Shown piece by piece: positions 27,540-35,490 of a stretch of DNA of 64,000 bases. The notes under the pieces are model-generated. The model did no database searches. It worked only from the letters and a program-made list of their open reading frames with translations, and was not told where the DNA came from. Made by a program: the position numbers and the translations under genes. This DNA is from Afipia sp. (GTDB lineage Bacteria; Pseudomonadota; Alphaproteobacteria; Rhizobiales; Xanthobacteraceae): positions 434,001 to 498,000 of the forward strand of contig JACQDM010000002.1 in assembly GCA_016201045.1 (NCBI GenBank). The letters are read 5' to 3'. The stretch's first letter is position 1. The number at the start of each line of letters is the position of its first letter.

Positions 27540-27574
27540 ACCAGTCAAGTCCGGGATAATCGCCAATATAATCC
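27540..27574 (-). repeat. right terminal inverted repeat of the IS1595-like element
   Basis: Inverted copy of the left end, 30 of 35 bases identical, lying 45 bases upstream of the transposase start. The flank 27575-27582 (TTGTTCTG) does not match the left flank 25740-25747 (GATGGATA). Confidence 0.8.
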
Positions 27575-27618
27575 TTGTTCTGAGGAATGTCAAGGCAGTC
27601 CGTTGCATTTCAAGTTGT

Positions 27619-27643
27619 CATCACCGGGCTTGTCCCGGTGATG
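27619..27643. repeat. short perfect hairpin repeat
   Basis: CATCACCGGG at 27619-27628 and CCCGGTGATG at 27634-27643 are perfect 10-base arms around a CTTGT loop. This GGGCTTGTCCCGG-type palindrome is a common intergenic repeat in Rhizobiales. It sits 20 bases after the stop of the leftward GlcG-like gene and could terminate that operon, although no T-run follows on that strand. Confidence 0.6.
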
Positions 27644-27662
27644 ATGGTCTTAAGATTGCCCT

Positions 27663-28157
27663 TCAAAAATCCAATTTATCCTTCACCGCGCTGACGCCCG
27701 CTTTCGCGCAGGCGTCGTCCATGTCGCCGCCGGGTGCGCCGGAGACGCCGACCGCGCCGACCGTCGAGCCGCCGGCTTCGACGAGGACGCCGCCGCCGAT
27801 CATCACCACATTGGGAAGATTGCGCAGGCCGGATTGCGGCGAGCCGGGTTGCGATAACGCCATGAGATCGAGCGTAGAGGTGCGGAAGCTCGCCGCCGTC
27901 CACGCCTTGCCTTGCGCGGTCGGCGGCGTGTGCGTGCCCGCGAAGCGGTCGCGCAGCATCGCCAGCGGATTGCCGAAGCGGTCCGTCACCACGACAGCGA
28001 CCTGAAAGCCGCGCTTCTGGCAATCGGCGAACGCCGCCTTCGCAAGATCGAGCGCCAGTTCAGGGCTGAGCGACTTGTAGGTGACAGTCGCGTCCTGCGC
28101 ATGGGCAGAGCAGGCGGCGAGAAAAAATCCCGCCGCCCAAATCGAACGCTTCATCAT
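27663..28157 (-). CDS. GlcG/HbpS-family exported protein
   Basis: 164 residues. A signal peptide (MKRSIWAAGFFLAACSAHAQ) precedes a single GlcG/HbpS-like (DUF336) domain: LALDLAKAAFADCQKRGFQVAVVVTDRFGNPLAMLRDRFAGTHT, then VMIGGGVLVEAGGSTVGAVGVSGAPGGDMDDACAKAG. Family members bind haem or cobalamin or have unknown ligands. The start follows GGAG. It is the third gene after soxA and soxX, 11 bases from soxX, so it is probably cotranscribed with the haem-containing SoxAX complex. The frame continues upstream through soxX but that is a reading-frame accident. Confidence 0.84.
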   Translation of the reverse strand: MMKRSIWAAGFFLAACSAHAQDATVTYKSLSPELALDLAKAAFADCQKRGFQVAVVVTDRFGNPLAMLRDRFAGTHTPPTAQGKAWTAASFRTSTLDLMALSQPGSPQSGLRNLPNVVMIGGGVLVEAGGSTVGAVGVSGAPGGDMDDACAKAGVSAVKDKLDF

Positions 28158-28168
28158 CGCATGCTCCG

Positions 28169-28843
28169 TTACTTGTTGACCGGCGATTCCGGATCGAACA
28201 GCAGCGCGACGAGGTCCTGAATCTGCTTTTCGCTGAGAACCTTGTTGGCGCCGAAGCGCGGCATGTTCGAGCACGCAAGCACCGCCTGCGAATCGAAAAT
28301 CTTGGTGAAGGCATTCTTGGCTTCGGCTGCGTCGAATTTGCGATCCTTGCCGTAGTTGGTCAGGCTCGGACCCATCGTGCCGAAGGAGACTTCGGATTTC
28401 TCCAGCTGGTGGCAGGCGTAGCAGTTGCCGCCGGCGACAACCTCCGGCCCGTCGGAGAATTGTCCGCCGCGCCCGTTGTTGGCGATTTTTTTGCCTTCCT
28501 TCCAGTCGCCGATCATCTTGCCGTCGGCGGGATAGACCACCTTCGCAAGCTCGGCCTTCTGGATCTTGTCGGCGTCCTTCGGCGGCACGTTGTTGTGGTA
28601 CTGGTTGCAGACCTTCAGCGTCTCGTCGGGAACGATGCGCGCCTGCCATTCCGGCGGCGCTTTGCCGAAGGTCGATTTGATGTAGGCCTCGATGACGGCA
28701 GGCGGCGGCGCTTTCACCGGCTGCGCGGCCGCTGTCTTCTTCATCGGCTCGTTCTTCTTCATGGTCTGCGCGAGCGCACCGAATGAAACCGCAACGAGCG
28801 CGGTGGCGGCGAGAGCAACGGACAATTTCACGATCGTTTTCAT
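28169..28843 (-). CDS. soxX: SoxX, c-type cytochrome subunit of SoxAX
   Basis: 224 residues from the ATG at 28843 behind AAGGAGCG. A Sec signal ends near SFGALAQ. An N-terminal extension with VIEAYIKSTFGKAPPEW precedes the haem site CYACH (Cys141, Cys144, His145); CSNMPRFGANKVL supplies the methionine ligand region. With SoxA it forms the enzyme that joins thiosulfate to the SoxY cysteine. It follows soxA by 10 bases. Confidence 0.92.
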   Translation of the reverse strand: MKTIVKLSVALAATALVAVSFGALAQTMKKNEPMKKTAAAQPVKAPPPAVIEAYIKSTFGKAPPEWQARIVPDETLKVCNQYHNNVPPKDADKIQKAELAKVVYPADGKMIGDWKEGKKIANNGRGGQFSDGPEVVAGGNCYACHQLEKSEVSFGTMGPSLTNYGKDRKFDAAEAKNAFTKIFDSQAVLACSNMPRFGANKVLSEKQIQDLVALLFDPESPVNK

Positions 28844-28853
28844 GTTGCGCTCC

Positions 28854-29675
28854 TTACCGCTTGATCGACGGGACATTGATCTCGCCGCCCTTGGCCTGCT
28901 TCTGCAGGAAGACGGTGAGCGCGGTGATCGCGTCGGTGCCGTATTCAGGGACCGGCCAGCGCTGCTGGCGATAGCAATCCCAGATGCGGTGCTGGAACGT
29001 GCGCAGCGCGCCCTGCGACACGCGATAGGTCGGCCATGCGCCCATCGTTTCCTGCGCGGGCTTTCCGGGCATCGAGAAGTTCGGCAATCCCTGCAGGCGA
29101 ATGCGCTTGCCGTCTTCGCCGTGGCAGGTCGCGCAGGAGAAATCCATCACGCCGCCGCGGCGATAGAACAGCGCTTCGCCGACTGCCGCCATTTCCTGTT
29201 CCTTCGGATTGGATTGCGGCACGTCGATCTTCATGCCGTTCGATTTGTTGGCGACGAAGGCGACGAGGTCTTCCAGATCCGACGGCTTGCCGGGACCGGA
29301 GAAGCGGCGCGCGATCACCTCTTTGGTGTCGACGCCCTGAATCTTGTCCATGCACCACAACAGCCGCTGCTCGAGGTCCATGACCTTGTCGGCATCCTTG
29401 AAATAGCGCGGCATGTGCGCGAACGCGCCTTCGAGTTTGCCAGCGCCCTCGCCGAGATCGCATTTTTCGAGCGACACGTTCTTGGTGCCGCGCGCCTGCT
29501 TCCACAACACCTCGCCGCGATCGACCGCGAGATAGCCCGGATTGGACATCGGGTCGGAGAGCATTTGTCTGTAACGCTCGATTTCCTTCTCGCTGGCGTC
29601 TTGTGCACGTGCAGCAAGTCCCGAAAAACAAATGACAATGGCGGCGATTGCCGACCCGAGCGCGGCGTATTTCAT
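28854..29675 (-). CDS. soxA: SoxA, L-cysteine S-thiosulfotransferase subunit
   Basis: 273 residues with a signal ending near GLAARAQ. It has one c-type haem site, CATCH at 181-185, and the active-site cysteine near 234 in [12 protein letters not shown], which carries a persulfide ligand in characterised SoxA. The first haem site of diheme SoxA is lost: LEKCDLG has no CxxCH, and that cysteine probably pairs with the one in RLLWCMDK. This is therefore the monohaem type. It is the first gene of the leftward soxA-soxX-glcG-like operon, divergent from soxYZBCD. Confidence 0.94.
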   Translation of the reverse strand: MKYAALGSAIAAIVICFSGLAARAQDASEKEIERYRQMLSDPMSNPGYLAVDRGEVLWKQARGTKNVSLEKCDLGEGAGKLEGAFAHMPRYFKDADKVMDLEQRLLWCMDKIQGVDTKEVIARRFSGPGKPSDLEDLVAFVANKSNGMKIDVPQSNPKEQEMAAVGEALFYRRGGVMDFSCATCHGEDGKRIRLQGLPNFSMPGKPAQETMGAWPTYRVSQGALRTFQHRIWDCYRQQRWPVPEYGTDAITALTVFLQKQAKGGEINVPSIKR

Positions 29676-29737
29676 CGATCCCTCCCATCCGTAAGATCGT
29701 CTTGTGCGATCCTTGCGGCGATTAGCGTGACATCTTT

Positions 29738-29765
29738 ACATTCAAAAAAAACAATATAATGATGT
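29738..29765. promoter_or_regulatory. soxA-soxY divergent control region
   Basis: The 187-base gap between soxA and soxY holds an AT-rich core. TATAAT at 29755-29760 is a perfect -10 match for rightward soxYZBCD transcription, but no good -35 is found at 17 bases. The core ACATTCAAAAAAAACAATAT shares TTCAAA...ATAT with the soxS-soxW gap and has weak dyad symmetry (CATT/AATG, ACAT/ATGT), which fits a SoxR site. Confidence 0.4.
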
Positions 29766-29862
29766 TTTCAGATCATGATGGATCGCAAACGGAATCGTCA
29801 AGCGATACTATCGTCAAGGAAGACGGAAGAGCTTCCCAAGAAGCGATCGAGGAGGAGACGTA

Positions 29863-30327
29863 ATGAATTTCCGCAATGCCGAACACACCCGCCGCGAAAC
29901 CTTGACGCTGGCCGCGATCGCGAGCCTTGCAGCGGTGCTCGCGCCGCGCATGTCGTTTGCCGACGAGAAGGCGGTGGCCGCTGAAATCGCCAAGCTCTAC
30001 GGCGACAAGAAGATGGACAGCGGCAAGATCAAGCTCGATGTGCCGGAGATTGCGGAAAACGGACTCGTCGTTCCCGTCAACGTCGAAGTCGAGAGCCCGA
30101 TGACGGACGCCGACTACGTCAAGGCGGTGCATGTGTTCGCCGACGGCAATCCGCTTCCGGGCGTGGTGTCGTATCGCTTCACGCCGGCCTGCGGCAAAGC
30201 GTCCGCATCGACCCGCATGCGCCTTGCGCAGACGCAGAATGTAATCTGCATCGCGGAAATGTCGAACGGCGCGCTCTACACGGCGAAGTCGAACGTGAAA
30301 GTCACCATCGGCGGCTGCGGCGGCTAA
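29863..30327 (+). CDS. soxY: SoxY, sulfur carrier
   Basis: 154 residues. The twin-arginine signal HTRRETLTLAAIASLAAVLA is followed by the SoxY domain (IKLDVPEIAENGLVVPVNVEVESPM). The C-terminus is GGCGG with the carrier Cys152, to which thiosulfate and later sulfane sulfur are attached. A strong AGGAGGAG (29850-29857) precedes the ATG. It begins the soxYZBCD operon and is followed 34 bases later by soxZ, its partner. Confidence 0.96.
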   Translation: MNFRNAEHTRRETLTLAAIASLAAVLAPRMSFADEKAVAAEIAKLYGDKKMDSGKIKLDVPEIAENGLVVPVNVEVESPMTDADYVKAVHVFADGNPLPGVVSYRFTPACGKASASTRMRLAQTQNVICIAEMSNGALYTAKSNVKVTIGGCGG

Positions 30328-30361
30328 CGAACAAAAACGAATTCAGGCGAGGACATTCAAG

Positions 30362-30691
30362 ATGGCAACAGCTCCGACCCCGCGCGTTCGCGTACCCGCA
30401 ACCGCAAAGCCCGGCGAACTGATCGAGATCAAGACGCTCATTTCGCACGAAATGGAATCCGGCCAGCGCAAGGATTCGTCCGGCAAGGTCATTCCGCGCC
30501 AGATCATCAACAAGTTCACGGCGGCCTTCGACGGCCAGACCGTGTTCGAGGCCGACTGGAATCCGGCGATCTCGGCCAATCCGTATCAGTCGTTTTTCTA
30601 CAAGGCGGCCAAGAGCGGCGAATTCACCTTCACCTGGAAGGACGACAACGGCTCCGAATACAAGGCGACCAACAAGCTGACGGTTGCCTGA
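30362..30691 (+). CDS. soxZ: SoxZ, partner of SoxY
   Basis: 109 residues of immunoglobulin-like fold without its own signal peptide (TPRVRVPATAKPGELIEIKTLISHEMESGQRKD, then SGEFTFTWKDDNGSEYKATNKL). SoxZ is carried out of the cell as a complex with the Tat-exported SoxY and completes the carrier protein recognised by the other Sox enzymes. Length and motifs are normal for the family. Confidence 0.95.
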   Translation: MATAPTPRVRVPATAKPGELIEIKTLISHEMESGQRKDSSGKVIPRQIINKFTAAFDGQTVFEADWNPAISANPYQSFFYKAAKSGEFTFTWKDDNGSEYKATNKLTVA

Positions 30692-30745
30692 TCGTTTTCA
30701 CTGGAAGAGCGCCCTTCCTCATTTGAGGGGCAATAGGATGAACCG

Positions 30746-32443
30746 ATGATTTCACGGCGGGATTTCCTGCAAGCGACGGCGGCTGCCTCCGCGCTTGTTA
30801 CATCGTCAGGCCTCGGCCCGCTCGGCCGCGCGGCTGCGCAGCAGAAATTGTCGCAGGCGGAGATTCTCAAATTCGATCCGCTCGGCACGGTGACGATCCT
30901 CTACATCACCGACACGCACGCACAGCTGATGCCGCTGTATTTCCGCGAGCCGTCGATCAATCTCGGCGTCGGCGAAGTGAAGGGCCAGCCGCCGCATCTC
31001 ACCGACGCCGAATTCAGGAAATACTTCAAGATCGCGTCAGGCTCGGCCGATGCCTACTCGCTCACGGCGGACGATTTCGTGTCCCTCGCCAAACATTACG
31101 GCAAGATGGGCGGCATGGACCGCGTCGCGACGCTGGTCAAGGCGGTGCGCGGCGAGCGCGGCGACAAGAACGTGCTGCTGCTCGACGGCGGCGATAGCTG
31201 GCAAGGAAGCTGGACATCGCTGCAGACCAAGGCGCAGGACATGGTCGACGTGATGTCCGCGCTCAAGACCGACGCGATGGTCGGCCATTGGGAATTCACC
31301 TACGGCGCGGATCGCGTCAAGGAAATCGCCGACAAGGCATCGTTCGCGTTCCTCGCGCAGAACCTGCGCGACAACGAATGGCAGGAGACGGTGTTTCCGG
31401 GACGCAAGATGTTCGAGCGCGGCGGCGCGAAGGTCGCGGTGATCGGTCAGGCCCTGCCGCGTGTTGCGATTGCGAATCCACGCTGGATGTTCCCGAAATG
31501 GGAATTCGGTATCCGCGAGGAAGACATGCAGAAGCAGGTCGAGGAAGCGCGAGCGGAAGGCGCCGACATCGTCGTGCTGCTGTCGCATAATGGTTTCGAT
31601 GTCGACCGCAAGCTCGCGGGCCGCGTAAAGGGCATCGACATTATCCTGTGCGCGCACACGCATGACGCGATCCCAGCTCCTGTTATCGTCAATGGTACAG
31701 TCCTTGTCGCATCCGGATCGCACGGTAAATTCCTGTCGCGTCTCGATATCGAGGTGAAGGACAAGAAGGTCGCCGGTGTCCGCTACAAGCTGATGCCGGT
31801 TTTCACCGATGTAATTGCGCCCGACGCCGAGATGAAAGCGCTCGTCGAGAAGGTCCGCGCGCCGTTTGCCAAGGATCTCGCGCGCGTCGTCGGCAAGACC
31901 GACTCGCTTCTGTACCGCCGCGGCAATTTCAACGGCACTTTCGACGATCTGATCTGCAACGCGATGCTGTCCGAACGCGATGTTGAAATCGCGCTGTCGC
32001 CGGGTTTCCGCTGGGGCGAGAGTCTGCTGCCGGGCGAGGACATCACGTGGGAGCATCTCACCAATGAGACGGCGATCACCTATCCGGCCTGTTACCGCAA
32101 CCAGATGACCGGCGCGCAGCTTAAGGAAGTGCTCGAAGACATTGCCGACAACATCTTTCATCCCGATCCGTATTTTCAGGGCGGCGGCGACATGGTTCGC
32201 ACCGGCGGCATGGGCTACGCGATCGACATCAACAAGACGATGGGTTCGCGCATTTCCAACATGATCCATCTGAAAACCGGCAAGCCCATCGAGGCGAGCA
32301 AGACTTATTCGGTGGCAGGCTGGGCGAGCGTCAACGAGAACACGCAAGGTCCGCCGATCTGGGATGTGGTCGCTGCACACATCAAGAAGGTCGGCACGGT
32401 GCGCGTTGCGCCGAACTCTGCGGTGAAAGTCACCGGAGCCTGA
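30746..32443 (+). CDS. soxB: SoxB, dimanganese S-sulfosulfanyl-cysteine sulfohydrolase
   Basis: 565 residues. The Tat signal is SRRDFLQATAAASALV. The metallophosphatase-like domain carries the metal ligands in ITDTHAQLMP, LLDGGDSWQGS, LLSHNGFDVD and CAHTHD, with GHWEFTYG in place of the GNHE of nucleotidases, as expected for SoxB. The C-terminal half is of 5'-nucleotidase type. It hydrolyses sulfate from SoxY-bound thiosulfonate. It follows soxZ in the operon. Confidence 0.96.
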   Translation: MISRRDFLQATAAASALVTSSGLGPLGRAAAQQKLSQAEILKFDPLGTVTILYITDTHAQLMPLYFREPSINLGVGEVKGQPPHLTDAEFRKYFKIASGSADAYSLTADDFVSLAKHYGKMGGMDRVATLVKAVRGERGDKNVLLLDGGDSWQGSWTSLQTKAQDMVDVMSALKTDAMVGHWEFTYGADRVKEIADKASFAFLAQNLRDNEWQETVFPGRKMFERGGAKVAVIGQALPRVAIANPRWMFPKWEFGIREEDMQKQVEEARAEGADIVVLLSHNGFDVDRKLAGRVKGIDIILCAHTHDAIPAPVIVNGTVLVASGSHGKFLSRLDIEVKDKKVAGVRYKLMPVFTDVIAPDAEMKALVEKVRAPFAKDLARVVGKTDSLLYRRGNFNGTFDDLICNAMLSERDVEIALSPGFRWGESLLPGEDITWEHLTNETAITYPACYRNQMTGAQLKEVLEDIADNIFHPDPYFQGGGDMVRTGGMGYAIDINKTMGSRISNMIHLKTGKPIEASKTYSVAGWASVNENTQGPPIWDVVAAHIKKVGTVRVAPNSAVKVTGA

Positions 32444-32510
32444 CGATGATTTCTGTGCGCGTTATTGCGTTCGACACATTCACGTATCGGCATAAATACA
32501 GAGGTGCGTT

Positions 32511-33794
32511 ATGAGCGACGAAGCATCCAACAAACTCAATCGCCGGAAATTTTTGGGTGCTGCCACGCTCGCGGGCGCGAGCGCGCTCGCGGCGGGCCAA
32601 TCGTTCGCGCAGGCATCGAAGGATGCTCCGAAGCCCGATCCGCTCATCACCGAAGTGCAGGATTGGCAGCGCTATCTCGGCGACGGCGTGGACAAGCATC
32701 CCTACGGCATGCCGTCGAAATTCGAGAAGAACGTCATTCGCCGCGATGTGGCGTGGCTGACGGCGTCGGCGGAATCCTCGGTCAACTTCACGCCGCTACA
32801 CGCGCTCGACGGCATCATCACGCCGAGCGGACTGTGTTTCGAGCGCCATCATTCGGGCATTGCCGAGATCGATCCCGCCCAGCATCGCCTGATGATCAAT
32901 GGCCTCGTCGACAAGCCGCTGGTGTTCACGATGGACGACATCAAGCGGATGCCGCGCGTGAACAAGATCTATTTTCTCGAGTGTGCCGCGAATTCCGGCA
33001 TGGAGTGGCGCGGCGCGCAGCTCAACGGCTGCCAGTTCACGCACGGCATGGTTCACAACCTCATGTACACGGGCGTGATGCTGAAGACGGTGCTGGACGA
33101 AGCCGGCATCAAGCCGAATGCGAAATGGCTGATGCTTGAAGGCGGCGATGCGGCTGCGATGAACCGCTCGGTGCCGATCGAAAAAGCTCTCGACGATTGC
33201 ATGATCGCGTTTGCGATGAACGGCGAGGCGCTGCGGCCCGAACAGGGTTATCCGCTGCGCGCCGTCATTCCCGGATGGGAAGGAAATCTGTGGGTGAAGT
33301 GGATCCGGCGCATCGAGGTCGGCGACCAGCCGTGGCAGACGCGCGAGGAAACCTCGAAGTATACGGACCTGCTCGCCGACGGCCGCTCGCGCAAGCACAC
33401 CTTTATTATGGACGCGAAGTCTGTCGTGACGAATCCGTCGCCGCAGGCGCCGCTGAAATTCAAGGGCCGCAACGTGCTTTCGGGTCTGGCATGGTCCGGG
33501 CGCGGCAGCATCAAGCGCGTCGATGTATCGATCGACGGCGGCCGCAACTGGCAGAGCGCGCGGATCGACGGGCCTGTCATCGATAAATCGCTGACGCGCT
33601 TCTATGTCGATTTCGACTGGAACGGGCAGGAGATGATGGTGCAATCGCGCGCGATGGACTCCACCGGCTATGTGCAGCCGTCGAAGGAAGAACTGCGCAA
33701 GGTGCGTGGCGTCAACTCGATCTATCACAACAACGGAATCCAGACCTGGCTGGTGCGTGCGAACGGGGAGACCGAAAATGTCGAAATCGGCTAG
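32511..33794 (+). CDS. soxC: SoxC, sulfane dehydrogenase molybdenum subunit
   Basis: 427 residues. A Tat signal (NRRKFLGAATLAGASALAAG) is followed by a sulfite-oxidase-like domain with molybdenum ligand Cys158 in FLECAANSGMEWRG and the dimerisation domain (NVLSGLAWSGRGSIKRVDVSIDGGRNW). With SoxD it oxidises SoxY-bound sulfane sulfur, so the pathway would be complete and would not need to store sulfur globules. The last 17 bases overlap soxD. Confidence 0.95.
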   Translation: MSDEASNKLNRRKFLGAATLAGASALAAGQSFAQASKDAPKPDPLITEVQDWQRYLGDGVDKHPYGMPSKFEKNVIRRDVAWLTASAESSVNFTPLHALDGIITPSGLCFERHHSGIAEIDPAQHRLMINGLVDKPLVFTMDDIKRMPRVNKIYFLECAANSGMEWRGAQLNGCQFTHGMVHNLMYTGVMLKTVLDEAGIKPNAKWLMLEGGDAAAMNRSVPIEKALDDCMIAFAMNGEALRPEQGYPLRAVIPGWEGNLWVKWIRRIEVGDQPWQTREETSKYTDLLADGRSRKHTFIMDAKSVVTNPSPQAPLKFKGRNVLSGLAWSGRGSIKRVDVSIDGGRNWQSARIDGPVIDKSLTRFYVDFDWNGQEMMVQSRAMDSTGYVQPSKEELRKVRGVNSIYHNNGIQTWLVRANGETENVEIG

Positions 33795-34482
33795 CCTCGT
33801 CATTGCAGCGCTGCTCACGGTCGGTATCGCCGGCTTCAGGGCGCACGATGTCCACGCTCAACATGTCGCAGCGCGCGACACTAAGCCTTCCGCTAAGCTC
33901 AATCTCGGCCGCACAGCGTTGCCGGAAGAGATCAAGGCATGGGACACCGACGTGCGCGCCGACGGCAAGGGATTGCCGCCGGGCAAGGGCACCGTGAAGC
34001 AGGGCGACGACATTTTTCAGGCGCAATGTGCGTCGTGCCACGGCGAGTTCGGGCAAGGCGTCGGACGCTGGCCGGTTCTCGCGGGCGGATTGGGAACGCT
34101 GAAAGCGGATCGGCCCGACAAGACCATCGGTTCGTTCTGGCCGGATGTCTCGACGGTGTTCGACTACATCAAGCGCGCGATGCCTTACGGAAATGCGCAG
34201 TCGCTCTCCAACGACGATATTTATGCTCTCACAGCCTACCTTCTCAGCATGAATGACATCGTCAAGGACCCGAATTTCGAATTGAACGACAAGAATTTTA
34301 CGTCCATCAAGATGCCGAACAAGTCGGCTTTCTTCGACGACGACCGTGAGACCGCCGAGAAGCAGTTTTGGGGCAAGGAGCCCTGCATGAAAAACTGCAA
34401 GCCGGTTGCGCCGAAAGTGATCGGCCGCGCGATGTCGATCGATGTCACGCCGGACAGCAAGTCCGGCCCGAAGGTGGAATGA
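33778..34482 (+). CDS. soxD: SoxD, c-type cytochrome subunit of sulfane dehydrogenase
   Basis: 234 residues from the ATG at 33778, 17 bases inside soxC and preceded by GGGGAG. A signal peptide is followed by the haem site CASCH (Cys84, Cys87, His88) and the SoxD pattern GRWPVLAGGLGTL and KRAMPYGNAQSLSNDDIYALTAYLLSMNDIV. Only one haem site is present, whereas Paracoccus SoxD has two; the C-terminal CMKNC has no following histidine. It accepts electrons from SoxC. Confidence 0.93.
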   Translation: MSKSASLVIAALLTVGIAGFRAHDVHAQHVAARDTKPSAKLNLGRTALPEEIKAWDTDVRADGKGLPPGKGTVKQGDDIFQAQCASCHGEFGQGVGRWPVLAGGLGTLKADRPDKTIGSFWPDVSTVFDYIKRAMPYGNAQSLSNDDIYALTAYLLSMNDIVKDPNFELNDKNFTSIKMPNKSAFFDDDRETAEKQFWGKEPCMKNCKPVAPKVIGRAMSIDVTPDSKSGPKVE

Positions 34483-34545
34483 GACGAAGCGTCTATGGCT
34501 TCGCGTTTCGATGAACGATAAAGTGCAGCGGAACAGGAGATTGTC

Positions 34546-35064
34546 ATGACAGATCACAGCGGTTCGACGACGCGGCGGAGCATGATTCTCGGTGCGGCGG
34601 GCGGCCTCATCGCCGCATCCGCGCAGGCGGCTCCTGCCGAAATGAAGATGGCCGACATCAAGAAGGAAGCCGACGTCGCCTGTCTCTATCACTGCGACTA
34701 CGGCGATCAGCCGCGCTTCGCGCAGACGCTGAACAACATCTCCAATCATTATTCGGTGTACGGCTCGGACTCGTTCGGGCTCCAACTCGCATTGGTCGTG
34801 CATTCGGTCGGCGTCAAATTCTTCCTCAGCACGCTCGAAGGCACGCCGTGGAAGGATGAGACGATTCCGCCGGAAACGTTCGAGCGCGTCGCCTCGCTGT
34901 CCAAGAACGGGCTGAAGGTTTATTTGTGCGAGATCACCTTCAAGCGGCTCAACATCGACAAGGCCAAGGTGAAGGACGTGCCGTTCATTTCCTTCGTGCC
35001 GTCGGGCGTTGCGGCAGTCGCAGCCCTTCAGTCCAAGGGTTTCGCATATCTCAAAGTCGGTTGA
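34546..35064 (+). CDS. Tat-exported DsrE-family protein in the sox operon
   Basis: 172 residues. The signal TTRRSMILGAAGGLIAAS is twin-arginine type. The mature part contains ADVACLYHCDYGD, SFGLQLALVVHSVGVKFFLSTLEG and LKVYLCEITFKRL; the cysteine of LCEITF falls where the single cysteine of the two DsrE-like proteins at 21548 and 22036 lies. It is longer than those and diverged, with two further cysteines. A sulfur-carrier role downstream of SoxCD is plausible. It is 63 bases after soxD. Confidence 0.82.
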   Translation: MTDHSGSTTRRSMILGAAGGLIAASAQAAPAEMKMADIKKEADVACLYHCDYGDQPRFAQTLNNISNHYSVYGSDSFGLQLALVVHSVGVKFFLSTLEGTPWKDETIPPETFERVASLSKNGLKVYLCEITFKRLNIDKAKVKDVPFISFVPSGVAAVAALQSKGFAYLKVG

Positions 35065-35089
35065 TGTTTAAGTGAAAGGCTCAAGAACC

Positions 35090-35476
35090 ATGATGATCCG
35101 TTTGATTGCCGCCGTTGGCGCTATCCTCGTCGCATCCGCTTCCGCCCGCGCGCAGGATGCCGCCGCCGGCGAGAAATCCTTCAACAAGTGCCGCGCCTGT
35201 CATCAGATCGGCGAGACCGCGAAGAACGGCGTGGGCCCCATTTTGAATGGATTGTTCGGCCGCAAGTCGGGAGCGGTCGAAGGTTACAATTATTCCGACG
35301 CCAACAAGAATTCCGGCATCACATGGGATGAGAAGGTATTCGCCGAATATATTCAGGATCCGAAGGCGAAGATTCCCGGCACCAAGATGACCTTCGCCGG
35401 AATCAAGAACGAGCAGGAGATCAAGGATCTCACGGCGTTTCTCAAGCAGTTCGGCAAGGACGGCAAGAAAAGCTAA
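35090..35476 (+). CDS. class I c-type cytochrome
   Basis: 128 residues from the ATG at 35090 after AAAGG (a GTG at 35072 is also in frame). A Sec signal ends near SASARAQ. Haem attachment is CRACH (Cys34, Cys37, His38), with a methionine ligand in PGTKMTFAGIKN, the cytochrome c2/c550 pattern. As the last gene of the sox operon it is the likely soluble acceptor that carries electrons from SoxAX and SoxCD to the terminal oxidase. Confidence 0.92.
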   Translation: MMIRLIAAVGAILVASASARAQDAAAGEKSFNKCRACHQIGETAKNGVGPILNGLFGRKSGAVEGYNYSDANKNSGITWDEKVFAEYIQDPKAKIPGTKMTFAGIKNEQEIKDLTAFLKQFGKDGKKS

Positions 35477-35490
35477 AGCAGAGCTGACGC

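Larger units (their letters stand above)
25748..27574. mobile_element. IS1595-family insertion element with passenger gene
   Basis: 1,827 bases bounded by 35-base terminal inverted repeats (25748-25782 and 27540-27574) matching at 30 of 35 positions and sharing the inner block ACTTGACTGGT and the block TGGCGATTAT. Inside, both genes lie on the reverse strand: the transposase and an overlapping small membrane protein. The base composition is lower in GC than the surroundings. The flanking bases do not show the 8-base target duplication expected for the family, so the exact ends, or a later rearrangement, remain open. The element separates soxW from the rest of the sox genes. Confidence 0.85.

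Noticed and set aside
25740-27582. Eight-base target duplication of the insertion element
   Set aside because: Flanking octamers do not match, so no duplication is reported.
27663-28649. Apparent 328-residue protein ending in a GlcG domain
   Set aside because: The upstream half is a shifted reading of soxX. The real start at 28157 has GGAG upstream and begins a signal peptide.
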